A stretch of DNA of 64,000 nucleotides from Kitasatospora papulosa (GTDB lineage Bacteria > Actinomycetota > Actinomycetes > Streptomycetales > Streptomycetaceae). This document shows, in pieces, positions 35,617 to 44,300 of this stretch. How positions within the stretch are numbered: the stretch's first letter is position 1; the number at the start of each line of letters is the position of its first letter. Where the stretch lies: assembly GCF_000717245.1 (NCBI RefSeq), contig NZ_JNYQ01000015.1:89643-153642 (forward strand), written 5' to 3'. A program made the position numbers and the translations under genes. The notes under the pieces were generated by a model, which ran no database searches, was not told the origin of the DNA, and saw nothing but the letters and a program-made list of their open reading frames with translations.

Positions 35617-36921
35617 TTGCGACGTCCCACGGTACGCACCTACACCGCCTGGGCCGCGGTCATGGCCGCCCTCCTCCTGCCCGCCCCGGCCGCCGGGGCC
35701 GAGACCGCGCCGGCCGCGGCAGCGGCGGCGACCGTGATCGAGAAGGTCCCGTACGCGATGGACGCGTCGAACCAGGCCGCCTGGTGGACGCCGGTCGCCA
35801 CGTACAAGGGCCGCGGGCAGTACACGTACTTCGCCTTCAACGAGCCGGGATCGACGGCCGCGACGCACCGGCCCGCCCTCGCCCGGCGCGACCCGGACGG
35901 GGCCTGGAGCCGGCTGCCGCTGCTGAACGGCGACGGGCAGCAGGCGGAGTTCCCCGACGACAACGGCCACAACCAGCCGTCGGCCGCCCGCGACGGCAGC
36001 GGGCGCCTGCACGTCTTCACCTCCATGCACGCCGACTCCTGGCGCTACTTCCGCACCGAGGCACCCGGCGGCGACGTCACCGACCACGCGTCCGAACTGC
36101 CCGATCAGGGCGTCGGCATCACCTACCCGGTCGTCACCACCGCGCCCAACGGCGACCTGTACCTGGCCGCCCGCGTCGGCACCGGCCTGGACCGGCGCCC
36201 CGGCAAGCTCTACCGCTGGGACAACGCCAACTCCCGCTGGAGCGTCGTCGCGACCTTCGCGAGCGCGCTGTACCGCTCGGTGTACCCCGACGACCTCACG
36301 GTCGACGCCTCCGGCCGCGTGCACCTCCTCTACGAATGGGCGAAGGCACCGGCGACCGCGTTTCGCCACCAGCTCTCCTACCTCTCCTACGACCCGTCGA
36401 CCGGCGCCTTCGCGGACAGTACGGACACGCCCGTCGCCACCCCGGTCACGCCCGCCACCTCCGATGTCGTCCAGGACCTCACCGCCGGCGAGGAGTGGAG
36501 CGCCGACAACGCGTACACCGGGACCGCGGTGCAGAGCGCCAAGCTCACCCTGGACGGCTCCACCCCGAAGATCGCCTACCGTTACCGCTCGGCGGACAGC
36601 GGTGGTCACTTCCGCGTGTACTACGCCTATCCGAGCGGTGGCGGCTGGGTCCGCAAGACCGTGTACGCCGGCGGACAGACCGCGGCCGCCCTCGGCATCA
36701 CCTGGGACGGGACGGACGGCGAGCGGGTCTACTACGTGACCACCTCGGGCACCGACCGGGTCTTCGCCGCGACCCAGTCGCCGGACGGGGCCTGGACCGC
36801 ACAGTCCGTCACACCGGGCGTGAGCGCGGACCGGCTCGCCGTACGGCGGAACTCGGACGGTCACGATGTGCTCTACCTGCCGGACACCGCGCGCAACACC
36901 CTTTACTACGCGATTCGTTGA
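35617..36921 (+). CDS. Secreted BNR_4 beta-propeller protein, possible polysaccharide lyase
   Basis: A 434-residue exported protein. From the TTG start the signal peptide is RRPTVRTYTAWAAVMAALLL followed by PAPAAGA, with cleavage near residue 28. The mature part matches the BNR_4 superfamily: FPDDNGHNQPSAARDGSG, then LHVFTSMHADSWRYFRT and GITYPVVTTAPNGDLYLAAR. This superfamily includes seven-bladed propeller lyases of the PL24/PL25 ulvan-lyase type, where His residues in the equivalent 'GHN' and 'MH' blades take part in catalysis. I see the motifs; lyase activity is inference. TTG 35617 is chosen because AAGGAG lies 6 nt upstream, whereas the in-frame GTG at 35602 would put that ribosome site inside the gene. 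It fits the adjacent uptake and oxidoreductase genes as the extracellular step. Confidence 0.8.
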   Translation: MRRPTVRTYTAWAAVMAALLLPAPAAGAETAPAAAAAATVIEKVPYAMDASNQAAWWTPVATYKGRGQYTYFAFNEPGSTAATHRPALARRDPDGAWSRLPLLNGDGQQAEFPDDNGHNQPSAARDGSGRLHVFTSMHADSWRYFRTEAPGGDVTDHASELPDQGVGITYPVVTTAPNGDLYLAARVGTGLDRRPGKLYRWDNANSRWSVVATFASALYRSVYPDDLTVDASGRVHLLYEWAKAPATAFRHQLSYLSYDPSTGAFADSTDTPVATPVTPATSDVVQDLTAGEEWSADNAYTGTAVQSAKLTLDGSTPKIAYRYRSADSGGHFRVYYAYPSGGGWVRKTVYAGGQTAAALGITWDGTDGERVYYVTTSGTDRVFAATQSPDGAWTAQSVTPGVSADRLAVRRNSDGHDVLYLPDTARNTLYYAIR

Positions 36922-37074
36922 GGATCCCAGGCCGCTCGTCGCCGTCCGTACGGGCGTGAGGCCACGTCCGAGACCCGGCCCGGACCGGCGGATACGTCCC
37001 GCACGGGTGCGTCGGGTGCCGGCGGCACGGGCCTCGTCCATCCCGGTGAGTCCGAGGCCGGCCGCCTGGTCGCC

Positions 37075-37108
37075 GTGTCGTGCCCCGTGCCCCCGAGGGG
37101 CACGACAC
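37075..37108. terminator. Hairpin terminator within the left island repeat
   Basis: Perfect 12-bp arms GTGTCGTGCCCC and GGGGCACGACAC flank a 10-nt loop. It is a diverged copy of the terminator that follows the murA-type gene at 51221-51254 and probably was that gene's original terminator before the island arrived. Confidence 0.75.
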
Positions 37109-37133
37109 CCCGCCCGTCAGATGTCCCGGAAGA
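37075..37133. repeat. Left 59-bp direct repeat (attL-like)
   Basis: It matches 51221-51279 at 50 of 59 positions without gaps, in the same orientation. The last 17 bp, TCAGATGTCCCGGAAGA (37117-37133), are identical and correspond to the C-terminal codons FRDI plus stop of the murA-type gene read on the reverse strand. Similarity stops at 37134. Confidence 0.8.
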
Positions 37134-37502
37134 CACCGCGCACTTCCATGACCTGCGACGATGCGCGGTTGTACAGCGTTGACCTGCGTCGATTATCTTT
37201 CAGATGTCTCCTGCGCGTGCACGCTGATGCTGGCGAAAGTCCCAGAAAAGTCCCAGGGGTCCCTGCAGCTCACGACCGTTCTCTGGGCTCCACGTGGGCC
37301 TTTGCCGAGGTTTTCCCGGGCCGGTCCCGGGGCTTTCGGGCCTCGCGGTGCAGACAGCTGAGGTCGGTCAAAGAGCGGTCCCCGGGTGGGCAGGGATACC
37401 TGCCGCTGGTTGGTAACCAGCGGCAGGACGGGTGCTGGTGAGTATGACGATTTCCCTCTGCGGGGATGGATGGCAGTGCACTACCGCCCATCCCCGCCCC
37501 CG
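37134..37502. other. Non-coding left end of the island
   Basis: No gene is supported. It holds a tandem pair AAAGTCCCAG (37236-37245 and 37247-37256), a second partial copy of the repeat core (TCAGATGTC, 37200-37208) and a perfect hairpin at 37399-37427. Such clustered short repeats beside an att-like core are typical of integrase arm sites. Confidence 0.4.
37399..37427. terminator. Perfect 13-bp hairpin, probable terminator of the leftward toxin/immunity genes
   Basis: Arms CCTGCCGCTGGTT and AACCAGCGGCAGG flank a 3-nt loop. It lies 76 bp past the stop of the leftward gene ending at 37503, so termination is the simplest role; a recombination or replication site is also possible. Confidence 0.55.
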
Positions 37503-37895
37503 TTATTCTTTTCTGGCAGAGGGGAATGCGCTCTGGCCAGGCGGAGCAGCCGTGCCGATGACTGTCTGGAGGTCGAAGACGAGAACCAGCCAGTACCGCC
37601 GCAGAGTCGCGAGTTCGTGGAAGATCTGTCGGGAGATGACTGCTTCCTGCTCCATCGAGCTGTTGGATTCCCGCACAGTCAGAACGACTTGGTAGCGCTC
37701 GAACGGGATGCCTTTGTCCTCCTCGTACTCATGCTCCATTTCTAGTTCAAGTGTTGCGTTGCTCAGGCTTGCGACGTAATCCGCGGGCACGTTCACAGCG
37801 CGCCGCAGCCTCCCGCCACAAGCCAGTGCCACGTCTGCGACGAGGGCTTCCACAGGGTGACCGGGGTGGATGAAGATGCTGTGGTGGGAGGTCAC
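37503..37895 (-). CDS. Hypothetical protein, candidate immunity protein
   Basis: A 130-residue soluble protein starting MTSHHSIFIHPGHPVEALV, with LELEMEHEYEEDKGIPFERY in the middle and FHELATLRRYWLVLVFDLQTV near the end. I do not recognise a family. It lies 12 bp downstream of a CdiA-type toxin tip on the same strand, the standard position of a cognate immunity gene. It is acidic and single-domain, as immunity proteins usually are. Immunity function is inferred from position only. Confidence 0.6.
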   Translation of the reverse strand: MTSHHSIFIHPGHPVEALVADVALACGGRLRRAVNVPADYVASLSNATLELEMEHEYEEDKGIPFERYQVVLTVRESNSSMEQEAVISRQIFHELATLRRYWLVLVFDLQTVIGTAAPPGQSAFPSARKE

Positions 37896-37907
37896 AGTTC
37901 AGCTCCC

Positions 37908-38390
37908 TCAGGGGTAGGTGATGTCGTAGCCGTCGCCGACTATGCGGATGAAGTCCATCCGTCCGGGCGGATTGTTGCGCAGGAACTTACCCAGCCCCTC
38001 TTGTGCCGCTGACTCACTCAGACCGCTCGCGCGTGCGTCGATGATGGCATGCCTGGCCTGGCCCTTCGCCGAGTTCAACTGGTTCTTCACCGTGTTTGCG
38101 GCGGCTCCCGGAATCAAGCTCTTGAACTCCGTCGGCACCCCGTTCACTTCGGAGTCGGCGGTCCTCACTCCTGGCACGGTCGACTCCTTGAGTGCCTTCA
38201 CGTTCTTGCCTTCGGACAGGAGGAGTTCGGCGATGCGCCCTTCGGCGTCGTTGAACGCCGCGGCGCTGAGGTCGAGTTTGCGGGCAGCCGCGTTCTGCCA
38301 GCCAGTTCTGTGCGAAGGACGCCGTGGCGTGGTGACTCGTCTCGAACGTGAACGTGGACTGCCGCAGATCCCGAGCGACCACGATCGCAA
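37908..38390 (-). CDS. Orphan CdiA-type toxin tip (probable tRNA nuclease domain)
   Basis: The C-terminal 115 residues look like a CdiA C-terminal nuclease toxin: DAEGRIAELLLSEGKNVKAL, TADSEVNGVPTEFKSL (acidic plus Glu-x-Lys nuclease-like core), TVKNQLNSAKGQARHAIIDAR and FIRIVGDGYDITYP. Such domains normally sit at the tip of a very large secreted protein. Here only the tip remains. Residues before about NAAARKLDL are out of frame with the truncated gene upstream, and no good ribosome site exists for the tip alone, so expression as drawn is doubtful. This is the pattern of a displaced 'orphan' toxin module kept beside its immunity gene. Exact enzyme activity is not proven. Confidence 0.65.
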   Translation of the reverse strand: MRSWSLGICGSPRSRSRRVTTPRRPSHRTGWQNAAARKLDLSAAAFNDAEGRIAELLLSEGKNVKALKESTVPGVRTADSEVNGVPTEFKSLIPGAAANTVKNQLNSAKGQARHAIIDARASGLSESAAQEGLGKFLRNNPPGRMDFIRIVGDGYDITYP

Positions 38391-38586
38391 CGAGCTGTGG
38401 CTCGCCGGGTATCCCCCAGGTGGCCGATCGGTCGTGGGCGAGGACGAAGCTGTGCGAACCGTTGGGCGTGGTGTGGTGCTGGGACAGCACCATCAAGTCG
38501 CCAGCCCAGAGAGCCTCCATCGCCTCCTCGGAGTCGTCGTCGACCGGCGAGAGATGGTCGAGGCCGAAGTCGGGAATGTCGTTCAC
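38290..38586 (-). pseudogene. Truncated 5' part of a conserved hypothetical gene, fused out of frame to the toxin tip
   Basis: GTG 38586 opens MNDIPDFGLDHLSPVDDDSE and continues through LVAIVVARDLRQSTFTFETSHHATASFAQNWLAERGCP, the recognisable N-terminal half of an actinobacterial hypothetical protein normally found on conjugative elements. Around 38290-38310 the sequence crosses into toxin-coding DNA in another frame, so the original C-terminal half is lost. The start overlaps the stop of the DUF4913 gene (GTGA), so the two were once translated together. Confidence 0.6.
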
Positions 38587-39182
38587 GCCGCCACTTCCGC
38601 CTGCTCGGGCGCCGGGGTGGCCAGCACCCGGTGATTGGGGCGAGTTGCGCTGGTCGTGCAGGCCGCGAACGGTCCGTCGGGCGCACGCAGGTGCACCAGG
38701 GTCTGGTCCAGGTGGTCGCGGTGCCAGGTCGACGGGCCGGACAGGCCGGCCTCCGTGTCGGTGGACTGCTGCCAGGCCAGCCAGAGCGCGTGCAGCCGAG
38801 CGACGGCCTCAGGGTGTTCATGCCAGTGCGCGCACCAGGGACGGTTCGTGCTGATCTCCCGGCCGTACACCGGCAGGAAGAGGTAGTTCACCCAGTCGCT
38901 GAGGGCAGCGAGTTCGACGGCATATTCCTTGCCGCCCAGGGCGAGGATGAACACCGAGGCGGGGCCGTCGGGCTTCTTCCCGTCAGCCGCCTCGGATTCC
39001 GGAGCGCCGTCCGGCGGCTGGCTGCCGGTGGATTCGGGTTCGGAGCCGAGGCGGTCGAGTATGACGCCGTGCTGCCTGACCTCGGCCATGGTCTTGGCGA
39101 GGGTGCTGGCGAGGTCGTCGAGGTCTGCGTCGGGGACGCGGTACGGCTTGGGGCCGGGGGAGGTCGGGCTGGTGTCGGCCAT
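38583..39182 (-). CDS. DUF4913-domain protein (conjugative-element associated)
   Basis: A 199-residue protein. The DUF4913 core is clear: ASVFILALGGKEYAVELAAL, WVNYLFLPVYGREIS, PWCAHWHEHPEAVARLHALW, LSGPSTWHRDHLDQTLVHLR and GPFAACTT. This domain is found almost only on Streptomyces plasmids and integrative conjugative elements, usually near transfer genes, and its function is unknown. ATG 39182 is preferred because GGAG lies 9 nt upstream; an ATG at 39197 has no ribosome site. It suggests that the island once had, or recombined with, a conjugative element. Confidence 0.82.
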   Translation of the reverse strand: MADTSPTSPGPKPYRVPDADLDDLASTLAKTMAEVRQHGVILDRLGSEPESTGSQPPDGAPESEAADGKKPDGPASVFILALGGKEYAVELAALSDWVNYLFLPVYGREISTNRPWCAHWHEHPEAVARLHALWLAWQQSTDTEAGLSGPSTWHRDHLDQTLVHLRAPDGPFAACTTSATRPNHRVLATPAPEQAEVAA

Positions 39183-39197
39183 GAGGGTGTGCTCCAT

Positions 39198-39830
39198 CTG
39201 TGAGACGGCGACATGCCCGAGAGGATCCTGAGAATCAGCGGTTTGGTCCGGCCGGAAGAACGCGGTAGTGGAGCGCTATCGATCGGCACAGCGGGGAACG
39301 CCGTGCCAGCAACTGCAAGGCATGTGAGGCCTGTGTGCCAATGTCGAGCAAGGTGAGCCGCGCCATCGATGACGACTACATCCCACCCGCCGAAGGCGCG
39401 ACGCCGTGCTCGGCGACAAGGGCTACCACTCCAACCCCGAACCGCGACGCACTGCGCCAGCGCAGGATTCTTGACCGCCCGGAACTCTCCCTCGCTGAGG
39501 TTTTGTGGGCCGGGCCATCTGTAGGAGACAAGGACATGCGGTTCGGACGTCCGCAGCCACGATGCGCCGGGGGTGTGTTGTGGAGGGTTGAGGGGAAGCG
39601 CGATGGCATCGCATTCACCCGCCTGCCGGTGCGATCCATGTCAACCATGACTTTTGGGCGTCACCGGTCTAGTGAACCCCGCTGCCCCTCCATTGAGTTG
39701 AGGGAGAGGCGGTGCGGCTCAGACGATCCCTTGATCATCACGTGAACATCACAAAATCTATTCGAGACCTGCACTACCGGAGTGATTCTCATACAAATCT
39801 CATGTCTTGATCATCCGCGTGGGAGTCCTT
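39198..39830. other. Non-coding region with transposase scrap and RHS promoter
   Basis: About 630 bp between divergent genes. The only recognisable coding remnant is a short transposase-like fragment (39406-39474). The last 110 bp before the RHS gene are A+T-rich and probably contain its promoter, but I could not assign clear -35 and -10 boxes. Confidence 0.45.
39406..39474 (+). pseudogene. Transposase fragment (IS4/IS5-type)
   Basis: A 22-codon frame reads VLGDKGYHSNPEPRR before a stop. 'GDKGYHS' matches the conserved Asp-containing 'ADKGY.S' motif of IS4/IS5-family DDE transposases. Nothing else of the element or its inverted ends is visible. Confidence 0.45.
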
Positions 39831-41342
39831 GTGCGTGCTGTGCGTCCCCTTGTTGTTGCCGTCGCCTTCGCGATGGCCGTTCTTGCCGGCACGGAGCAGG
39901 CGGCTGTCGCCTTTGACAAGACTGACGTGGTTCGTGTGCCCGTGGGGGAAGTGCCGGACCAGGACTGGGGTTCAGCTGCTGGGCGCAGCCACAGGGCTTC
40001 CACCGGCGTCACGGACGCGGTGGCCACCGGGGGGCGGGGAAACGCGGTGGATGCGCCGGGTGAACTCCTCGCGGAGGGCGCCGTATCAGAGCCACAGTTG
40101 GAACGTGAGGTGACGCTGCCCGCTCCTGGGCAGACCGTGGAAGTGGAGACTCCGAACCCTGTGACGCCTGCGGGCTTCGACCCTGAGCGCAGTGCAGAGG
40201 TGAAGGGCGAGCGCAAGGAGCGGGAGTCCACGTTTCTCAACGAGGACGGCACCTACACCACCCGCTTCTACAACGAGCAGGTCAACTTCCTGGACGGCCA
40301 GGGCGAATGGCAGAAAGTCGATTCTTCCCTCGTGCCTGCGGACGCACCTGGTTCGCACACGATGAGCGGGAACGACGAGGGACTGGGCTGGCAGACGACC
40401 ACCACGGAGGCGCCGCTCGACTTCGCCGGCGACGCCGCGGACGGACCTGTTGTGACGATGGGGCTGGGTGACGGCCTGTCGGTGGGCTACGGGCTGGAGG
40501 ACGCGCAGGAGTCGGAGGGGCGGGTGGACGGCAGTGCCATTACCTACCCCGAGGTGCGGGACGACGCAGACCTTGAGTTCGTGGCCGATAGTGGGTCGTT
40601 CAAGGAGACCATGGTCCTCCGGAGTAAGGATGCGCCGTCAACGTGGCGTTTCCCTCTCCATGTACAAGGACTGACCGCGCGCATCGCCGAGCATGGCGGT
40701 GTGTCCTTCACCGACGCCGAGGGCGTCGAGCGGGCGTGGATGCCGGCCGGCTGGATGGAGGACTCCCGTCATGCCGAGAACTCCGCCCAGGGGGAGATCT
40801 CCTCGGGCGTGACGTTCGGTCTGACCGAGGAGGCAGGGCAGCAGACCCTTGTGGTGACCATGGACCAGGAGTGGCTGCAGTCCCCCGAGCGTGTCTTCCC
40901 CGTACGGGTGGACCCGTCCCTGAAGTCGGTGAACGCGACTTCAGGGACGTACGTGCAGTCTCCGGACAACCAGAATTTCTCCAGTGACACCGTGCTGAAG
41001 ACCGGCACCTACGATGCAGGGGGTCACAAGGCGGCTGCCTTCCTGCGCTTCTCGGGCCTGGAGACCACTCTCAAGAACGCCTGGGTGGTCAACACCAGCC
41101 TGGCGCTGTACAACACGTACTCCTACTCGTGTACGGCCAGGCCCGTGACGGTCCACCCGATCACGTCGAACTGGGCTGAGTCGACCACGACCAAGTACCC
41201 CGGGCCGTCGACGGGTTCTGCTCTCGCGTCGAAGAGCTTCGCGCACGGCTGGCGCCCGGAGGGGGCAGACCGCTTACCCGTGTGGTGGTGCCAAGTGGGA
41301 GTCCATCAAGCTGGGTTCGGCCGGACGCAAGCTGGTGGATGA
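39831..41342 (+). CDS. RHS/YD-repeat toxin protein, N-terminal part (before frameshift)
   Basis: Codes for 503 residues of a secreted giant protein. From GTG 39831 the signal peptide is VRAVRPLVVAVAFAMAVLAG with cleavage near AVA. The start is chosen because GGGAG lies 5 nt upstream; TTG 39807 is an in-frame alternative. The region FLNEDGTYTTRFYNEQVNFL and PERVFPVRVDPSL is the usual N-terminal beta-rich region of actinobacterial secreted RHS proteins, followed by a DNRLRE-like segment (ATSGTYVQSPDNQNFSSDTV). At a run of five G (41261-41265) the frame shifts; the remaining codons are nonsense until the stop at 41340. Removing one G restores GQTAYPCGGAKWESIKL and joins the next entry. Confidence 0.85.
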   Translation: MRAVRPLVVAVAFAMAVLAGTEQAAVAFDKTDVVRVPVGEVPDQDWGSAAGRSHRASTGVTDAVATGGRGNAVDAPGELLAEGAVSEPQLEREVTLPAPGQTVEVETPNPVTPAGFDPERSAEVKGERKERESTFLNEDGTYTTRFYNEQVNFLDGQGEWQKVDSSLVPADAPGSHTMSGNDEGLGWQTTTTEAPLDFAGDAADGPVVTMGLGDGLSVGYGLEDAQESEGRVDGSAITYPEVRDDADLEFVADSGSFKETMVLRSKDAPSTWRFPLHVQGLTARIAEHGGVSFTDAEGVERAWMPAGWMEDSRHAENSAQGEISSGVTFGLTEEAGQQTLVVTMDQEWLQSPERVFPVRVDPSLKSVNATSGTYVQSPDNQNFSSDTVLKTGTYDAGGHKAAAFLRFSGLETTLKNAWVVNTSLALYNTYSYSCTARPVTVHPITSNWAESTTTKYPGPSTGSALASKSFAHGWRPEGADRLPVWWCQVGVHQAGFGRTQAGG

Positions 41343-44300
41343 CTGGACACACGGTCGGAAGAAGAACTACGGGCTGGCCGTCAAGGCATCGACGTCCGAC
41401 TCCAAGGGATGGAAGCAGTTCGGTTCGGACGACTACCCCAACGGGAAGCCGAGCCTGGATGTCACGTGGACGCCGTACGGGGCGACCTACGGGCTGGGCG
41501 ACTTCACCGCGCCGGTTACCGCCACCACTCAGGGGTCGATGAAGGTCACCGTCACCAACCGGGGGCAGGCGACCTGGCCCAAGGGCGGCGACTACAGGCT
41601 CCGCTACAACCTGTACAACGCTTCCGGCACGGAGATCACCGACAGCTCGAAGATCGCTTACACGCTCATGCCGAGCGACATCTCTCCCGGCGAGAGCGTG
41701 ACGCTGGACGCCAAGATCGCACCGTTGACGCCAGCCACGTACACCATCGAGTGGACGATGACGGATCTCGGCGTCTCCCGCTTCACCACGGCAGGGGTGC
41801 CGGGCGCGGCCGTCAAGATATCCGCGGTCAACATACCGCCGGTGCTCACGGCCGAGGCGCCTGCGAGCGGCACCCCCGTGGACTCCCTCACTCCGGCCCT
41901 CTGGGCGAACGGAAAGGACACCGACCGCTACCCGTCATCGGCCCTCAGCTACACCTTCGAAGTCTGCGAGATCGAGGGAAGCGACAGCCGTAAGAACTGC
42001 CGCAAGGGGACGCGGAGCACCAAGCAGCAGTGGACGGTCCCGGCGGGATGGCTGTCCTGGGGCAAGACCTACGCCTGGTACGCATACGTCTACGACGGCA
42101 GTGCGACCTCGTCCCAGCCGCACGCCTCCGTCTTCACCACATCGGTCCCGCAGCCCGCGGTGACCAGTCACCTCGGTGGCGCGGACGGCACGAGTGAGAT
42201 CGGCGCCCGCTCCGGCAACTATGTGACTGCGGCGACCGACGCGGCGATGCCGACCGTCGGACCGGAGCTCTCCGTCACCCGTACGTACAACTCCTTGGAC
42301 CCGCGCCGGACCAACGCTTTCGGCGTCGGCTGGTCGACGCGTTGGGACATGCGACTGGTCCAGGAGACCGTGGGCAACACCGTGATGGTCACCCGGGCCG
42401 ACGGGTCGCAGGTGCGCTTCGGCCGCAATCCGGACGGCACGCTCGCGGGTCCCTCCGGCAGCACCACAGACCTTGTCGCGGACTCGACCGGCTGGACCAT
42501 GCGCCAACGCGGAGGGACGACAGCCCGGTTCGACAGCTCGGGACTGCTGACCTCCGTCACCGACAGCGCCGGCCGAGTACAGACACTGACCTACGGAGGG
42601 GCGGACAACCGCACGCTGAGCACGGTCTCGGACAAGCTCTCGGGCCGTTCGCTCCACTTCACCTGGACCGGCGGCCGCATCAGCTCGGTGACCACGAGCC
42701 CCATGGGTGCAGGCTCACCCGGACTCACCTGGACATACAGCTACTCCGACGACCGGCTGACGAAGGTGTGCCCGCCTTCGTCCTCGACCCAGTGCACTGG
42801 GTATGACTATGAGAACGGTTCGCTATACCACAGCATGGTCCTCGACGCGGGCCCACAGTCGTACTGGCCACTTGGCGAGGAGGAAGGCTCCACCGCGAGC
42901 AGCAGCGCGCCCTCCCGCGACGGCCTCAACGACGCCCTCTACCGTGACGTGACCCTTGGCGCTACTTCCGCGCTCACCGGAACGACGGACACCGCTGCCT
43001 CCTTCGACGGCCGGGACTCAGTCGTCGAACTCCCGGACGCAGCTCTGGAGACCTCCGACATCCTGACGGTCGAGCTCTGGTTCAAGACCACCCAGCCCGG
43101 AGTACTCGCCACTCTCCAGGACGCCGAGATCGGATCCAAGCCGACCCGATACAGTCCTTTCCTCAACGTGGACGCCGACGGCAAGCTGCGAGGCCAGTTC
43201 TACACGGTCGAGTACGCCGGCACGAAGCCGATCGTCTCCCCCAAGGCAGTCACCGACAACGCCTGGCACCATGCCGTCCTGACCAGCCAGGGCACCGCGC
43301 AGACCCTTTACCTGGACGGGGCCAAGGTCGGAAGCCTGACCGGGACCGTCAGCATGCGCGAAGACCAGAAGGCATACCTCGGCGCGGGCTGGGCCAACGA
43401 GGGCTGGATGGGCGTAGCGGCTGACACCCACCGCTTCAGCGGCACGATGGACGAGGTCGCGGTCTACGGACGCCCCCTCGACGCGGCGACTGTCAAGGAC
43501 CACTACACCGCGCGCGAGGCCGCTGGCCGAATCACCAAGGTGACCCTTCCCTCGGGCAGGTCCCACGCTTCCGCCGTCTACGACCCGGCCACCGGCCGAC
43601 TCACCGAGCACACCGACGACAACGGCGGAACGTGGAAGGTCTCCGCCCCCGACTACTCAGCCGGTTCAGTCACGTACGCCGACGAAGTGCGGGCCTTCGC
43701 ACCAGAGGGCTACTGGCGGCTGGGGGAGCGCTCCGGATCCAAGGCGGTCAGCGCCGCAGGCGACGGATCGGAGGGTTCCTACGGGGACGGGACAACGCTG
43801 GGCGCAGCCGGTGTCTTCGCGGACGGTGACGACACCGCCGCCACCTTCGACGGGAGCGCCGATTCCTACGTCCAGCTGCCCAACGACCTGCCCACGAGCC
43901 CGACCACTCCCACGGTCGAGCTGTGGTTCAAGACAGCCAAGTCCGGTGTGCTGATGGGCCTGCAGGACGTGGAGCTGGGCGAGACCCCCACGTCCTGGCG
44001 GCCGGTGCTCAACATCGACACCGCCGGAAAGCTACGCGGAGAGTGGTACCTGGCCGGTAACCCGGGCGCGGACCCGATCACGTCGAGCCAGACGGTTACC
44101 GACAACAAGTGGCACCACGCCGTTTTGACCGGAGCAGTGAATACGCAGTCCCTCTACCTGGACGGTCAACTGGTCGGGTCGATGGCCGGCACCATATCCG
44201 ACCAGGGAAGGCCGTACGCCTATCTCGGTGCGGGTTATGCGAGCTCCGGCTGGATGGGGGTGGCTGCGGGTACCTACCACTTCACCGGCCAGATGGACGA

